Positions 25,847-39,755 of a stretch of 64,000 nt of DNA are shown here, piece after piece. The stretch's first letter is position 1, and each line of letters starts with the position of its first letter. Below the pieces are notes generated by a model that had not been told where the DNA came from, did no database searches, and saw only the letters and a list, made by a program, of their open reading frames with translations. The position numbers and the translations under genes were made by a program. The DNA is from Hyperoodon ampullatus (Eukaryota; Chordata; Mammalia; Artiodactyla; Ziphiidae): assembly GCA_949752795.1 (NCBI GenBank), contig CATKHW010000386.1, forward strand, positions 62,001 to 126,000. Direction: 5' to 3'.

Positions 25847-27584
25847 CTTGACCAAAAAGGGCGTATGCGTTTTCTCCTGAATATATTCAGCAGAAAACGC
25901 ATATGCCCTTTTTGACCTAGCAAGCAAAGGGCAATACAAATCTGCACTACAAAGAAGTATCACCTCCCACCAGTCAAAAGGGACATCCACAAAATGTGTA
26001 AAAACCAGAAAGGCAAGACAGGCCCTGGAGAACCGGGAGACTTGTTATGCTGACGGGCGGGATGTAAATTGCCAACTGCCTCTCTGGAGGAGTGCATTGT
26101 GTTCCCTAAAACAAGTAAACAACAGAGCTACAGAGCCAAGGGCACTTCCAGTCTAGGGAATATACCTTGGGAAAACTGAAAATCAATAAGACACAGCCAC
26201 CCCAAAATTTAGGGCTGCACTGCTTACAAGGACCTCAACTTGGGTACACCTTAAATATCCCAGGAAATATAAAAATGCTTCAAAAAATTGTGGTACTTAT
26301 GTACGATGGAATATCCCTCAGCCATGAAATCAATGTCATAAGACGAGTAGCAGCAAAATGGGTGGATTCAGGTACGATGATTCTAAGTGAAATATGTCAC
26401 ACAGAAAAATAAACTTATCATAAGATATCACTTATGAAGATCCTGTAAACATGGCTACACTTGAACTGAGTTAGGAAAGAGAACAGTGTCTCACATTTAG
26501 AAAACACTCTTATGCCTGCTTAAGGGGGAAGGAGAGGTGGGGTGATGCATAAAACCAGAGTTTGATATAAGCATAGGTACCGTTCCAAAAACCAACTATG
26601 GAATAGAAAAGACGTACACCTTCCTCAGTGAAAGGGACTCAAAACCCCATATTTCCCGCAGAGGAATATATCTGACTAGTAAGAATCTTAAAACCTATGT
26701 ATTGATATGTCTCTGTAAGGGAATCAAGTGTGTCTAGACTGGCATAAACATGGCAGCGAGAATCAGCTCAAACCCACTATAAAAAGGAATTTCAAAAACA
26801 AAACAAAAAAACTGGGAAATTCTTTACAATTCCTTCAGGGTCTCTGATGAAACCTGGAATGACCCTATCTACAACGACAGCTGGATGTGGCATAAGGCTG
26901 GACACTTGGGACTGACAGGATTGGTGAGATTGGGTGAGCAAATGCAGACCCTTTAAAGCAATAATGCATGGCACCCGTTCCATGGGTCCCAACTCTCCAG
27001 GTTGAAGGGAATATTACTACAGTTATAACATGTACGGGAAACATAGAGAACGGACAAACTGTGAATACGAAAGGTTTCTAAAACTCAACGAATAGTCCCT
27101 CTCCTGGTGCTCCGGTTTGACTTTCCATCTTCTTTACTATCAACCTCCCAACTTGGAGAGACAGCCCCTTTAACCTCCTGGTTCGCACAGGTTGCCAATT
27201 TGGCAGAGGATGAAAGGGAAGTGGGAGAACCAATGAGATAGTAGCTGTTAGGCATTTGGACGGGCATATATCACTCTAACTTCCCGGCAGGAAGAAGAAT
27301 TAACCAAAGTCTCAGCCCCCCACCGGGAACCAGCACAGTTCCTGAACCAAAATTTTGGACTTGCGGTCAGCTCACCAAAAACGAGTTGAAAAATGGAGCT
27401 CAGGGGCACAGCAATTCAGAAACTGGCCGAGTAATAAAGGACAACTATCGTCCAAAAATCTGTTGAGGGAAGGCAACTATGCGGACTTGAAAGCGAGGCA
27501 GAATAGCAGGAAACAGATTTCAAGAGGTACGTTGGAATCGCCTTTAAAGCACAGGAAGAGGGGCAAAACTTCGACAATGATGCA
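25847..27584 (+). repeat. Monomer 15, 1,738 bp
   Basis: The palindrome at 25847-25920 has about five unpaired positions (CTTGACC left; CAGCAG, CATATGCC and TTTGACCTAG right). The L1 part begins near 25932, with AATATGTCACACAG and a stop in AGAAAAATAAAC near 26,408. The unassigned part has GACTGACAGG, shared with monomers 16 and 17. Confidence 0.95.
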
Positions 27585-29322
27585 CTTGACCAAAAAGGGC
27601 GTATGTGTTTTCTCCTGAATATATTCAGGAGAAAACGCAAACGCCCTTTTTGGCCAAGCAAGCAAGCGGGCAATGCAAATCTGCACTACAAAGAAGTATC
27701 ACCTCCCACCGGTCAAAAGGGACATCCACAAAATGTGTAAAAACCAGAAAGGCAAGACAGGACCTGGAGAACAGGGAGCCTTGTTATGCTGATGGGCGGG
27801 ATGTAAATTGCCAACTGCCTCTCTGGAGGAGTGCATTGTGTTCCCTAAAACAAGTAAACAACAGAGCTACAGAGCCAAGGGCACTTCCAGTCTAGGGAAT
27901 ATACCTTGCGAAAACTGAAAATCAATAAGACAGAGCCACCCCAAAATTTAGGGCTGTACTGCTTACAAGGACCTCAACTTGGGTACACCTTAAATATTCC
28001 AGGAAATATAAAAATGGTTCAAAAAATTGTGGTACTTACGTACGATGGAATATCCCTCAGCCATGAAATCAATGTCATAAGACGAGTAGCAGCAAAATGG
28101 GTGGATTCAGGTACGATGATTCTAAGTGAAATATGTCACACAGAAAAATAAACTTATCATAAGATATCACTTATGAAGATCCTGTAAACATGGCTACACT
28201 TGAACTGAGTTAGGAAAGAGAACAGTGTCTCACATTTAGAAAACACTCTTATGCCTGCTTAAGGGGGAAGGAGAGGTGGGGTGATGCATAAAACCAGAGT
28301 TTGATATAAGCATAGGTACCGTTCCAAAAACCAACTATGGATTATAAAAGACGTACACCTTCCTCAGTGAAAGGGACTCAAAACCCCATATTTCCCACAG
28401 AGGAATATATCTGACTAGTAAGAAACTTAAAACCTATGTATTGATATGTCTCTGTAAGGGAATCAATTGTGTCTAGACTGGCATAAACATGGCAGCGAGA
28501 ATCAGCTCAAACCCACTATAAAAAGGAATTTCAAAAACAAAACAAAAAAACTGGGAAATTCTTATAATTCCTTCAGGGTCTCTGATGAAACCTGGAATGA
28601 CCGTATCTACAACGACAGCTGGATGTGGCATAAGGCTGGACACTTGGGACTGACAGGATTGGTGAGATTGGGTGAGCAAATGCAGACCCTTTAAAGCAAT
28701 AATGCATGGCACCCATTCCATGGGTCCCAACTCTCCAGGTTGAAGGGAATATTACTACAGTTATAACATGTACGGGAAACATAGAGAACGGACAAACTGT
28801 GAATACGAAAGGTTTCTAAAACTCAACGAATAGTCCCTCTCCTGGTGCTCCGGTTTGACTTTCCATCTTCTTTACTATCAACCTCCCAACTTGGAGAGAC
28901 AGCCCCTTTAACCACCTGGTTCGCACAGGTTGCCAATTTGGCAGAGGATGAAAGGGAAGTGGGAGAACCAATGAGATAGTAGCTGTTAGGCATTTGGACG
29001 GGCATATATCACTCTAACTTCCCGGCAGGAAGAAGAATTAACCAAAGTCTCAGCCCCCCACCGGGAACCAGCACAGTTCCTGAACCAAAATTTTGGACTT
29101 GCGGTCAGCTCACCAAAAACGAGTTGAAAAATGGAGCTCAGGGGCACAGCAATTCAGAAACTGGCCGAGTAATAAAGGAAAACTATCGTCCAAAAATCTG
29201 TTGAGGGAAGGCAACTATGCGGACTTGAAAGCGAGGCAGAATAGCAGGAAACAGATTTCAAGAGGTACGTTGGAATCGCCTTTAAAGCACAGGAAGAGGG
29301 GCACAACTTCGACAATGATGCA
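27585..29322 (+). repeat. Monomer 16, 1,738 bp, sister of monomer 15
   Basis: The palindrome at 27585-27658 has three mismatches (CTTGACC, TATGTG, GCAAACG). The L1 part begins near 27671 and repeats the AATATGTCACACAG and AGAAAAATAAAC changes of monomer 15. GGGAAATTCTTATAATTCC near 28553 is one base short. The unassigned part ends with GGCAACTATGCGG. Confidence 0.95.
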
Positions 29323-31061
29323 CTTGACCAAAAAGGGCGTATGTGTTTTCTCCTGAATATATTCAGGAGAAAATGCAAACGCCCTTTTTGGCCAAGCAAG
29401 CAAGCGGGCAATGCAAATCTGCACTACAAAGAAGTATCACCTCCCACCGGTCAAAAGGGACATCCACAAAATGTGTAAAAACCAGAAAGGCAAGACAGGA
29501 CCTGGAGAACAGGGAGCCTTGTTATGCTGATGGGCGGGATGTAAATTGCCAACTGCCTCTCTGGAGGAGTGCATTGTGTTCCCTAAAACAAGTAAACAAC
29601 AGAGCTACAGAGCCAAGGGCACTTCCAGTCTAGGGAATATACCTTGCGAAAACTGAAAATCAATAAGACAGAGCCACCCCAAAATTTAGGGCTGCACTGC
29701 TTACAAGGACCTCAACTTGGGTACACCATAAATATCCCAGGAAATATAAAAATGGTTCAAAAAATTGTGGTACTTACGTACGATGGAATATCCCTCAGCC
29801 ATGAAATCAATGTCATAAGACCAGTAGCAGCAAAATGGGTGGATTCAGGTACGATGATTCTAAGTGAAATAAGTCACAGAGAAAAAGAAACTTATCATAA
29901 GATATCACTTATGAAGATCTTGTAATCATGGCTACACTTGAACTGAGTTAGGAAAGAGAACAGTGTCTCACATTTAGAAAACACACTTATGCCTGCTTAA
30001 GTGGGAAGGAGAGGTGGGGTGATGCATAAAACCAGAGTTTGATATAAGCACAAGTACCATTCCAAAAACCAACTATGGAATAGACAAGACCTACACATTC
30101 CTCAGTGAAAGGGACTCAAACCCCCATATTTCCCGCAGAGGAATATATCTGACTAGTAAGAATCTTAAAACCTATGTATTGATATGTCTCCGTAAGGGAA
30201 TCAAGTGTGTCTAGACTGGCATAAACATGGCAGCGAGAATCAGCTCAAACCCACTATAAAAAGGAATTTCAAAAACAAAACAAAAAAACTGGGAAATTCT
30301 TTACAATTCCTTCAGGGTCTCTGATGAAACCTGGAATGACCCTATCTACAACGACAGCTGGATGTGGCATAAGGCTGGACACTTGGGACTGACAGGATTG
30401 GTGAGATTGGGTGAGCAAATGCAGACCCTTTAAAGCAATAATGCATGGCACACATTCCATGGGTCCCAACTCTCCAGGTTGAAGGGAATATTACTACAGT
30501 TATAACTTGTACGGGAAACCTAGAGAACGGACACACTGTGAATACGAAATTTTTCTAAACCTCAACGAATACTCCCTCTCCTCGTGCTCCAGTTTGACTT
30601 TCCATCTGCTTTACTATCAACCTCCCAACTTGGAGAGACAGCCCCTTTAACCTCCTGGTTCGCACAGGTTGCCAATTTGGCAGAGGATGAAAGGGAAGAG
30701 GGAGAACCAATGAGAGAGTAGCTGTTAGGCATTTGGACGGGCACATATCACAGTAATTTCCCGGCAGGAAGAAGAATTAATCAAAGTCTCAGCCGCCCAC
30801 CGGGAACCAGCATAGTTCCTGAACCAAAATTTTGGACTTGCGGTCAGCTCACCAAAAACGAGTTGAAAAATGGAGCTCAGGGGCACAGCAATACACAAAC
30901 TGGCCGATTAATAAAGGGCAACTATCATCCAAAAATCTGTTGAGGGAAGGCAACGAGGCGGACTTGAAAGCGAGGCAGAATAGCAGGAAACAGATTTCAA
31001 GAGGTACGTTGGAATCGCCTTTAAAGCACAGGAAGAGGGGCACAACTTCGACAATGATGCA
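29323..31061 (+). repeat. Monomer 17, 1,739 bp
   Basis: The palindrome at 29323-29396 has four unpaired positions (CTTGACC, TATGTG, AAATGCAAAC). The L1 part begins near 29409 and does not share the stop of monomers 15-16. The unassigned part has GAAATTTTTCTAAACC near 30546 and a lost frame-closing context near 31070. Confidence 0.95.
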
Positions 31062-32799
31062 CTTGGCCAAAAAGGCGTATGCGTTTTCTCCGGAATATAT
31101 TCAGGAGAAAAGGCATACGCCCTTTTTGGCCAAGCAAGCAAGCGGGCAATGCAAATCGGCACTACAAAGAAGTATCACTTCCCACCGGTCAAAAGGGACA
31201 TCCACAAAATGTGTAAAATCAAGAAAGGCAAGACAGGCCCTGGAGAACAGGGAGCCCTGTTATGCTGATGGGCGGCATGTACATTGCCAACTGCCTCTCT
31301 GGAGGAGTACATTGTGTTCCCAAAACAAGTAAACAACAGAGCTACAGAGCCAAGGGCACTTCCAGTCTAGGGAATATACGTTGGGAAAACTGAAAATCAA
31401 TAAGACAGAGCCACACCAAAATTTACGGCTGCACTGCTTACAAGGACCTCAAATTGGGTACACCTGAAATATCCCAGGAAATATAAAAATGCTTCAAAAA
31501 ATTGTGGTACTTACGTACGATGGAATATCCCTCAGCCATGAAATCAATGTCATAAGACCAGTAGCAGCAAAATGGGTGGATTCAGGTACGATGATTCTAA
31601 GGGAAATAAGTCACACAGAAAAAGAAACTTATCATAAGATATCACTTATGAAGATCCTGTAAACATGGCTACACTTGAACTGAGTTAGGAAAGAGATCAG
31701 TGTCTCACATTTAGAAAACACTCTTATGCCTGATTAAGGGGGAAGGAGAGGTGGGGTGATGCATAAAACCAGAGTTTGATATAAGCACAGGTACCGTTCC
31801 AAAAACCAACTATGGAATAGACAAGACCTACACCTTCCTCAGTGAAAGGGACTCAAAACCCCATATTTCCCGCAGAGGAATATATCTGACTAGTAAGAAT
31901 CTTAAAACTTATGTATTGATATGTCTCCGTAAGGGAATCAAGTGTGTCTAGACTGGCTGAAACATGGCAGCGAGAATCAGCTCAAACCCACTATAAAAAG
32001 GAATTTCAAAAACAAAGCAAAAAAACTGGGAAATTCTTTACAATTACTTCAGGGTCAATGATGAAACCTGGAATGACCCTATCTACAAAGACAGCTGGAT
32101 ATGGCAAAAGGCTGGACACTTGGGACTGAGGGGATTGGTGAGATTGGGTGAGCAAATGCAGACCCTTTAAAGCAATAATGCATGGCACCCATTCCATGGG
32201 TCCCAACTCTCCAGGTTGAAGGGAATATTACTACAGCTATAACATGTACGGGAAACCTAGAGAACGGACACACTGTGAATACGAAATGTTTCTAAAACTC
32301 AACGAATAGTCCCTCTCCTGGTGCTCCGGTTTTGACTTTCCATCTGCTTTACTATCAACCTCCCAACTTGGAGAGACAGACCTTTTTACCTCCTGGTTCA
32401 CACAGGTTGCCAATTTGGCAGAGGATGAAAGGGAAGAGGGAGAACCAATGAGAGAGTAGCTGATAGGCATTTGGACGGGCACATATCACTGTAATTTCCC
32501 GGCCGGAAGAAGAATTAACCAAAGTCTCAGCCACCCACCGGGAACCAGTATAGGTCCTGAACCAAAATTTTGGACTTGCGGTCAGCTCACCTAAAACGAG
32601 TTGAAAAATGGAGCTCAGGGGCACAGCAATTCACAAACTGGCCGAGTAATAAAGGACAACTATCGTCCAAAAATCTGTTGAGGGAAGGCAACGAGGCGGA
32701 CTTGAAAGCGAGGCAGAATAGCAGGAAACAGATTTCAAGAGGTATGTTGAAATCGCCTTTAAAGCACAGGAAGAGGGGCACAATTTCGACAATGATGCA
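31062..32799 (+). repeat. Monomer 18, 1,738 bp, palindrome one base short
   Basis: The palindrome at 31062-31134 is 73 bp: a base is lost in CCAAAAAGGCG, and CTCCGGAATA and AAAAGGCAT add mismatches. The deletion joins two short frames into a 166-codon open frame (30,832-31,332), which is an accident. The L1 part begins near 31147. GACTGGCTGAAACATGG near 31951 is private. Confidence 0.95.
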
Positions 32800-34538
32800 C
32801 TTGGCCAAATGGGGCGTATGCGTTTTCTCCTGAATATATTCAGGAGAAAACGCATAGGACCTTTTTGGCCAAGCAAGCAAGCGGGCAATGCAAATCTGCA
32901 CTACAAAGAAGTATCACTTCCCACCGGTCAAAAGGGACATCCACAAAATGTGTAAAAACCGGAAAGGCAAGACAGGCCCTGGAGAACAGGGAGCCTTGTT
33001 ATGCTGATGGGCGGGATGTAAATTGCCAACTGCCTCTCTGGAGGAGTGCATTGTGTTCCCTAAAACAAGTAAACAACAGAGCTACAGAGCCAAGGGCACT
33101 TCCAGTCTAGGGTATATACCTTGGGAAAACTGAAAATCAAAAAGTCACAGCCACCCCAAAATTTAGGGCTTCACTGCTTACCAGGACCTCAACTTCGGTA
33201 CACCATAAATATCCCAGGAAATATAAAAATGGTTCAAAAAATTGTGGTACTTATGTACGATGGAATATCCCTCAGCCATGAAATCAATGTCATAAGACCA
33301 GTAGCAGCAAAATGGGTGGATTCAGGTACGATGATTCTAAATGAAATAAGTCACAAAGAAAAAGAAACTTATCATAAGATATCACTTATGAAGATCCTGT
33401 AAACATGGCTACACTTGAACTGAGTTAGGAAAGAGAACAGTGTCTCACATTTAGAAAACACTCTTATGCCTGCTTAAGGGGGAAGGAGAGGTGGGGTGAT
33501 GCATAAAACCAGAGTTTGATATAAGCACAGGTACCATTCCAAAAACCAACTATGGAATAGACAAGACCTACACCTTCCTCAGTGAAAGGGACTCAAAACC
33601 CCATATTTCCCGCAGAGGAATATATCTGACTAGTAAGAATCTTAAAACCTATGTATTGATATGTCTCCGTAAGGGAATCAAGTGTGTCTAGACTGGCATA
33701 AACATGGCAGTGAGAATCAGCTCAAACCCACTATAAAAAGGAATTTCAAAAATAAAACAAAACAACTGGGAAATTCTTTACAATTCCTTCAGGGTCTCTG
33801 ATGAAACATGGAATGACCCTATCTACAACGACAGCTGGATGTGGCATAAGGCTGGACACATGGGACTGAGAGGATTGGTGAGATTGGGTGAGCAAATGCA
33901 GACCCTTTAAAGCAATAATGCATGGCACCCATTCCATGGGTCCCAACTCTCCAGGTTGAAGGGAATATCACTACAGCTATAACATGTACGGGAAACCTAG
34001 AGAACGGACACACAGTGAATACGAAAGGTTTCTAAAACTCAACGAATAGTCCCTCTCCTGGTGCTCCGGTTTGACTTTCCATCTGCTTTACTCTCAACCT
34101 CCCAACTTGGAGAGACAGCTCCTTTAACCTCCTGGTTCACACAGGTTGCCAATTTGGCAGAGGATGAAAGGGAAGAGTGAGATCCAATGAGAGAGTAGCT
34201 GTTAGGCATTTGGACGGGCACATATCACTGTAATTTCCCGGCAGGAAGAAGAATTAACCAAAGTCACAGCCACCCACCGGGAACCAGTATAGGTCCTGAA
34301 CCAAAACTTTGGGCCTGCGGTCAGCTCACCAAAAACGAGTTGAAAAATGGAGCTCAGGGTCACAGCAATTCACAAACTGGCAGAGTAATAAAGGACAACT
34401 ATCGTCCAAAAATCTGTTGAGGGAAGGCAACGAGGCGGAATTGAAAGTGAGGCAGAATAGCAGGAAACAGATTTCAAGAGGTACGTTGGAATCACCTTTA
34501 AAGCACAGGAAGAGGGGCACAACTTCGACAATGATGCA
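32800..34538 (+). repeat. Monomer 19, 1,739 bp
   Basis: The palindrome at 32800-32873 has clustered changes in both arms (CCAAATGGGGCG and GCATAGGACC). The L1 part is about 32886-33765, with AATCAAAAAGTCACAGCC and GCTTACCAGGACC. From this palindrome onward the spacing is exactly 1,739 bp. Confidence 0.95.
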
Positions 34539-36277
34539 CTTGGCCAAAAAGTGCGTATGCGTTTTCTCCTGAATATATTCAGGAGAAAACGCATACACCC
34601 TTTTTGGCCAAGCAAGGAAGCGGGCAATGCAAATCTGCACTACAAAGAAGTATCACTTCCCACCGGTGAAAAGGGACATCCACAAAATGTGTAAAAACCG
34701 GAAAGGCAAGACAGGCCCTGGAGAACAGGGAGCCTTGTTATGCTGATGGGCGGGATGTAAATTGCCAACTGCCTCTCTGGAGGAGTGCATTGTGTTCCCT
34801 AAAACAAGTAAACAACAGAGCTACAGAGCCAAGGGCACTTCCAGTCTAGGGTATATACCTTGGGAAAACTGAAAATCAAAAAGACACAGCCACCCCAAAA
34901 TTTAGGGCTTCACTGCTTACCAGGACCTCAACTTGGGTACACCATAAATATCCCAGGAAATATAAAAATGGTTCAAAAAATTGTGGTACTTATGTACGAT
35001 GGAATATCCCTCAGCCATGAAATCAATGTCATAAGACCAGTAGCAGCAAAATGGGTGGATTCAGGTACGATGATTCTAAGTGAAATAAGTCACACAGAAA
35101 AAGAAACTTATCATAAGATATCACTTATGAAGATCCTGTAAACATGGCTACACTTGAACTGAGTTAGGAAAGAGAACAGTGTCTCACATTTAGAAAACAC
35201 TCTTATGCCTGCTTAAGGGGGAAGGAGAGGTGGGGTGATGCATAAAACCAGAGTTTGATATAAGCACAGGTACCGTTCCAAAAACCAACTATGGAATAGA
35301 CAAGACCTACACCTTCCTCAGTGAAAGGGACTCAAAACCCCATATTTCCCGCAGAGGAATATATCTGACTAGTAAGAATCTTAAAACCTATGTATTGATA
35401 TGTCTCCGTAAGGGAATCAAGTGTGTCTAGACTGGCATAAACATGGCAGCGAGAATCAGCTCAAACCCACTATAAAAAGGAATTTCAAAAATAAAACAAA
35501 AAAACTGGGAAATTCTTTACAATTCCTTCAGGGTCTCTGATGAAACCTGGAATGACCCTATCTACAACGACAGCTGGATGTGGCATAAGGCTGGACACTT
35601 GGGACTGAGAGGATTGGTGAGATTGGGTGAGCAAATGCAGACCCTTTAAAGCAATAATGCATGGCACCCATTCCATGGGTCCCAACTCTCCAGGTTGAAG
35701 GGAATATTACTACAGTTATAGCATGTACGGGAAACCTAGAGAACGGACACACTGTGAATACGAAAGGTTTCTAAAACTCAACGAATAGTCCCTCTCCTCG
35801 TGCTCCGGTTTGACTTTCCATCAGCTTTACTATAAACCTCCCAACTTGGAGAGACAGCCCCTTTAACCTCCTGGTTCACACAGGTTTCCAATTTGACAGA
35901 GGATGAAAGGGAAGAGGGAGAACCAATGAGAGAGTAGCTGTTAGGCATTTGGACGGGCACATATCACTGTAATTTCCCAGCAGGAAGAAGAATTAACCAA
36001 AGTCTCAGACACCCGCCGGGAACCAGCATAGGTCCTGAACCAAAATTTTGGACTTGCGGTCAGCTCACCAAAAACGAGTTGAAAAATGGAGCTCAGGGGC
36101 ACAGCAATTCACAAACTGGCCAAGTAATAAAGGACAACTATCGTCCAAAAATCTGTTCAGGGAAGGCAACGAGGCAGACTTGAACGCGAGGCAGAATAGC
36201 AGGAAAGAGATTTCAAGAGGTACGTTGGAATCACCTTTAAAGCACAGGAAGAGAGGCACAACTTCGACAATGATGCA
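34539..36277 (+). repeat. Monomer 20, 1,739 bp, sister of monomer 19
   Basis: The palindrome at 34539-34612 has one mismatch per arm (AAAGTGCG, CATACACCC), at neighbouring but not paired positions. The L1 part is about 34625-35504 and shares GCTTACCAGGACC, CACCATAAATATCC and CTTATGTACG with monomer 19. Confidence 0.95.
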
Positions 36278-38016
36278 CTTGGCCAAAAAGGGCGTATGTG
36301 TTTTCTCCTGAATATATTCAGGAGAAAACGCATACGCCCTTTTTGGCCAAGCAAGCAAGCGGGCAATGCAAATCTGCACTACAAAGAAGTATCGCTTCCC
36401 ACCGGTCAAAAGGGACATCCACAAAATGTGTACAAACCAGAAAGGCAAGACAGGACCTGGAGAACGGGGAGCCTTGTTATGCTGATGGGCGGGATGTAAA
36501 TTGCCAACTGCCTCTCTGGAGGAGTACATTGTGTTCCCTAAAACAATTAAAGAACAGAGCTACAGAGCCAAGGGCACTTCCAGTCTAGGGAATATACCTT
36601 GGGAAAACTGAAAATCAATAAGACAGAGCCACCCCAAATTTAGGGCTGCACTGCTTACAAGGACCTCAACTTGGGTACACCTTAAATATCCCAGGAAATA
36701 TAAAAATGGTTCAAAAAATTGTGGTACTTACGTACGATGGAATATCCCTCAGCCATGAAATCAATGTCATAAGACAAGTAGCAGCAAAATGGGTGGATTC
36801 AGGTACGATGATTCTAAGTGAAATAAGTCACACAGAAAAAGAAACTTATCATAAGATATCACTTATGAAGATCCTGTAAACATGGCTACACTTGAACTGA
36901 GTTAGGAAAGAGAACAGTGTCTCACATTTAGAAAACACTCTTATGCCTGCTTAAGGGGGAAGGAGAGGTGGGGTGATGCATAAAACCAGAGTTTCATATA
37001 AGCACAGGTACCATTCCAAAAACCAACTATGGAATAGACAAGACCTACACCTTCTTCAGTGAAAGGGACTCAAAACCCCATATTTGCCGCAGAGGAATAT
37101 ATCTGACTAGTAAGAATCTTAAAACCTATGTATTGATATGTCTCCGTAAGGGAATCAAGTGTGTCTAGACTGGCATAAACATGGCAGCGAGAATCAGCTC
37201 AAACCCACTATAAAAAGGAATTTCAAAAATAAAAGAAAAAAAACTGGGAAATTCTTTACAATTCCATCAGGGTCTCTGATCAAACCTGGAATGACCCTAT
37301 CTACAATGACAGCTGGATGTGGCATAAGGCTGGACACTTGGGACTGAGAGGATTGGTGAGATTGGGTGAGCAAATGCAGACACTTTAAAGCAATAATGCA
37401 TGGCACACATTCCATGGGTCCCAACTCTCCAGGTTGAAGGGAATATTACTACAGTTATAACATGTACGGGAATCCTAGAGAACGGACACACTGTGAATAC
37501 GAAAGTTTTCTAAAACTCAACGAATAGTCCCTCTCCTGGTGCTCGGGTTTGACTTTCCATCTGCTTTACTATCAACCTCCCAACTTGGAGAGACAGCCCC
37601 TTTAACCTCCTGGTTCGCACAGGTTGCCAATTTGGCAGAGGATGAAAGGGAAGAGGGAGAACCAATGAGAGAGTAGCTGTTAGGCATTTGGACGGGCACA
37701 TATCACTGTAATTTCCCGGCAGGAAGAAGAATTAACCAAAGTCTCAGCCCCCCACCCGGAACCAGTATAGGTCCTGAACCAAAATTTTGGACTTGCGGTC
37801 AGCTCACCTAAAACGAGTTGAAAAATGGAGCTCAGGGGCACAGCAATTCACAAACTGGCCGAGTAATAAAGGACAACTATCGTCCAAAAATCTGTTGAGG
37901 GAAGGCAACGAGGCGGACTTGAAAGCGAGGCAGAATAGCAGGAAACAGATTTCAAGAGGTACGTTGGAATCGCCTTTAAACCACAGGAAGAGGGGCACAA
38001 TTTCGACAACGATGCA
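36278..38016 (+). repeat. Monomer 21, 1,739 bp
   Basis: The palindrome at 36278-36351 has one mismatch (TATGTGTT, a CpG loss). The L1 part is about 36364-37243 and misses one A in CCCCAAATTTAGG near 36634. A compensating extra A (AAAAGAAAAAAAAC) keeps the total at 1,739 bp. Confidence 0.95.
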
Positions 38017-39755
38017 CTTGGCCAAAAAGGGCGTATGCGTTTTCTCCTGAATATATTCAGGAGAAAACGCATACGCCCTTTTTGGCCAAGCAAGCAAGCG
38101 GGCAATGCAAATCTGCACTACAAAGAAGTATCACTTCCCACCGGTCAAAAGGGACATCCACAAAATGTGTAAAAACCAGAAAGGCAAGACAGGCCCTGGA
38201 GAACAGGGATCCTTGTTATGCTGATGGGCGGGATGTAAATTGCCAACTGCCTCTCTGGAGGAGTGCATTGTGTTCCCTAAAACAAGTAAACAACAGAGCT
38301 ACAGAGCCAAGGGCACTTCCAGTCTAGGGAATATACCCTGGGAAAACTGAAAATCAAAAAGACACAGCCACCACAAAATTTAGGGCTGCACTGCTTACAA
38401 GGACCTCAACTTGGGTACACCATAAATATCCCAGGAAATATAAAAATGGTTCAAAAAATTGTGGTACTTACGTACGATGGAATATCCCTCAGCCATGAAA
38501 TCAATGTCATAAGACCAGTAGCAGCAAAATGGGTGGATTCAGGTACGATGATTCTAAGTGAAATAAGTCACAGAGAAAAAGAAACTTATCATTAGATATC
38601 ACTTATGAAGATCCTGTAAACATGGCTACACTTGAACTGAGTTAGGAAAGAGAACAGTGTCTCACATTTAGAAAACACTCTTATGCCTGCTTAAGGGGGA
38701 AGGAGAGGTGGGGTGATGCATAAAACCAGAGTTTGATATAAGCACAGGTACCGTTCCAAAAACCAACTATGGAATAGACAAGACCTACACCTTCCTCAGT
38801 GAAAGGGACTCAAAACCCCATATTTCCCGCAGAGGAATATATCTGACTACTAAGAATCTTAAAACCTATGTATTGATATGTCTCTGTAAGGGAATCAAGT
38901 GTGTCTAGACTGGCATAAACATGGCAGCGAGAATCAGCTCAAACCCTCTATAACAATGAATTTCAAAAACAAAACAAAAAAACTGGGAAATTCTTTACAA
39001 TTCCTTCAGGGTCAATGAGGAAATCTGGAATGACCCTATCTACAACGACAGCTGGATATGGCATAAGGCGGGACACTTGGGACTGAGGGGATTGGTGAGA
39101 TTGGGTGAGCAAATGCAGACCCTTTAATGCAATAATGCATGGCACCCATTCCATGGGTCCAAACTTTCGAGGTTGAAGGGAATATTACTACAGTTATAAC
39201 ATGTACGGGAAACCTAGAGAACGGACACACGGTGAATACGAAAGGATTCTAAAACTCAACGAATAGTCCCTCTCCTGGTGCTCCGGTTTGACTTTCCACC
39301 TGCTTTACTATCAACCTCCCAACTTGGAGAGACAGCCCCTTTAACCTCCTGGTTCGCACAGGTTGCCAATTTGGCAGAGGATGAAAGGGAAGAGGGAGAA
39401 CCAATGAGAGAGTAGCTGTTAGGCATTTGGACGGGCACATATCACTGTAATTTCCCAGCAGGAAGAAGAATTAACCAAAGTCACAGCCCCCCACCGGGAA
39501 CCAGCATAGGTCCTGAACCAAAATTTTGGACTTGCGGTCAGCTCACCAAAAACGAGTTGAAAAATGGAGCTCAGGGGCACAGCAATTCACAAACTGGCCA
39601 AGTAATAAAGGACAACTATCGTCCAAAAATCTGTTGAGGGAAGGCAACGAGGCAGACTTGAACGTGAGGCAGAATAGCAGGAAACAGATTGCAAGAGGTA
39701 CGTTGGAATCACCTTTAAAGCACAGGAAGAGAGGCACAACTTCGACAATGATGCA
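38017..39755 (+). repeat. Monomer 22, 1,739 bp
   Basis: The palindrome at 38017-38090 is perfect. The L1 part is about 38103-38982, with AATCAAAAAGACACAGCC as in monomer 20 and a stop in TATCATTAGATATC near 38,594. The unassigned part has CATAAGGCGGGAC and AACTTTCGAGG near 39165. Confidence 0.95.

Noticed and set aside
30832..31332. 166-codon open frame, the longest in the window
   Set aside because: It arises from a one-base deletion in the palindrome of monomer 18 that joins two short frames. No other monomer has it.
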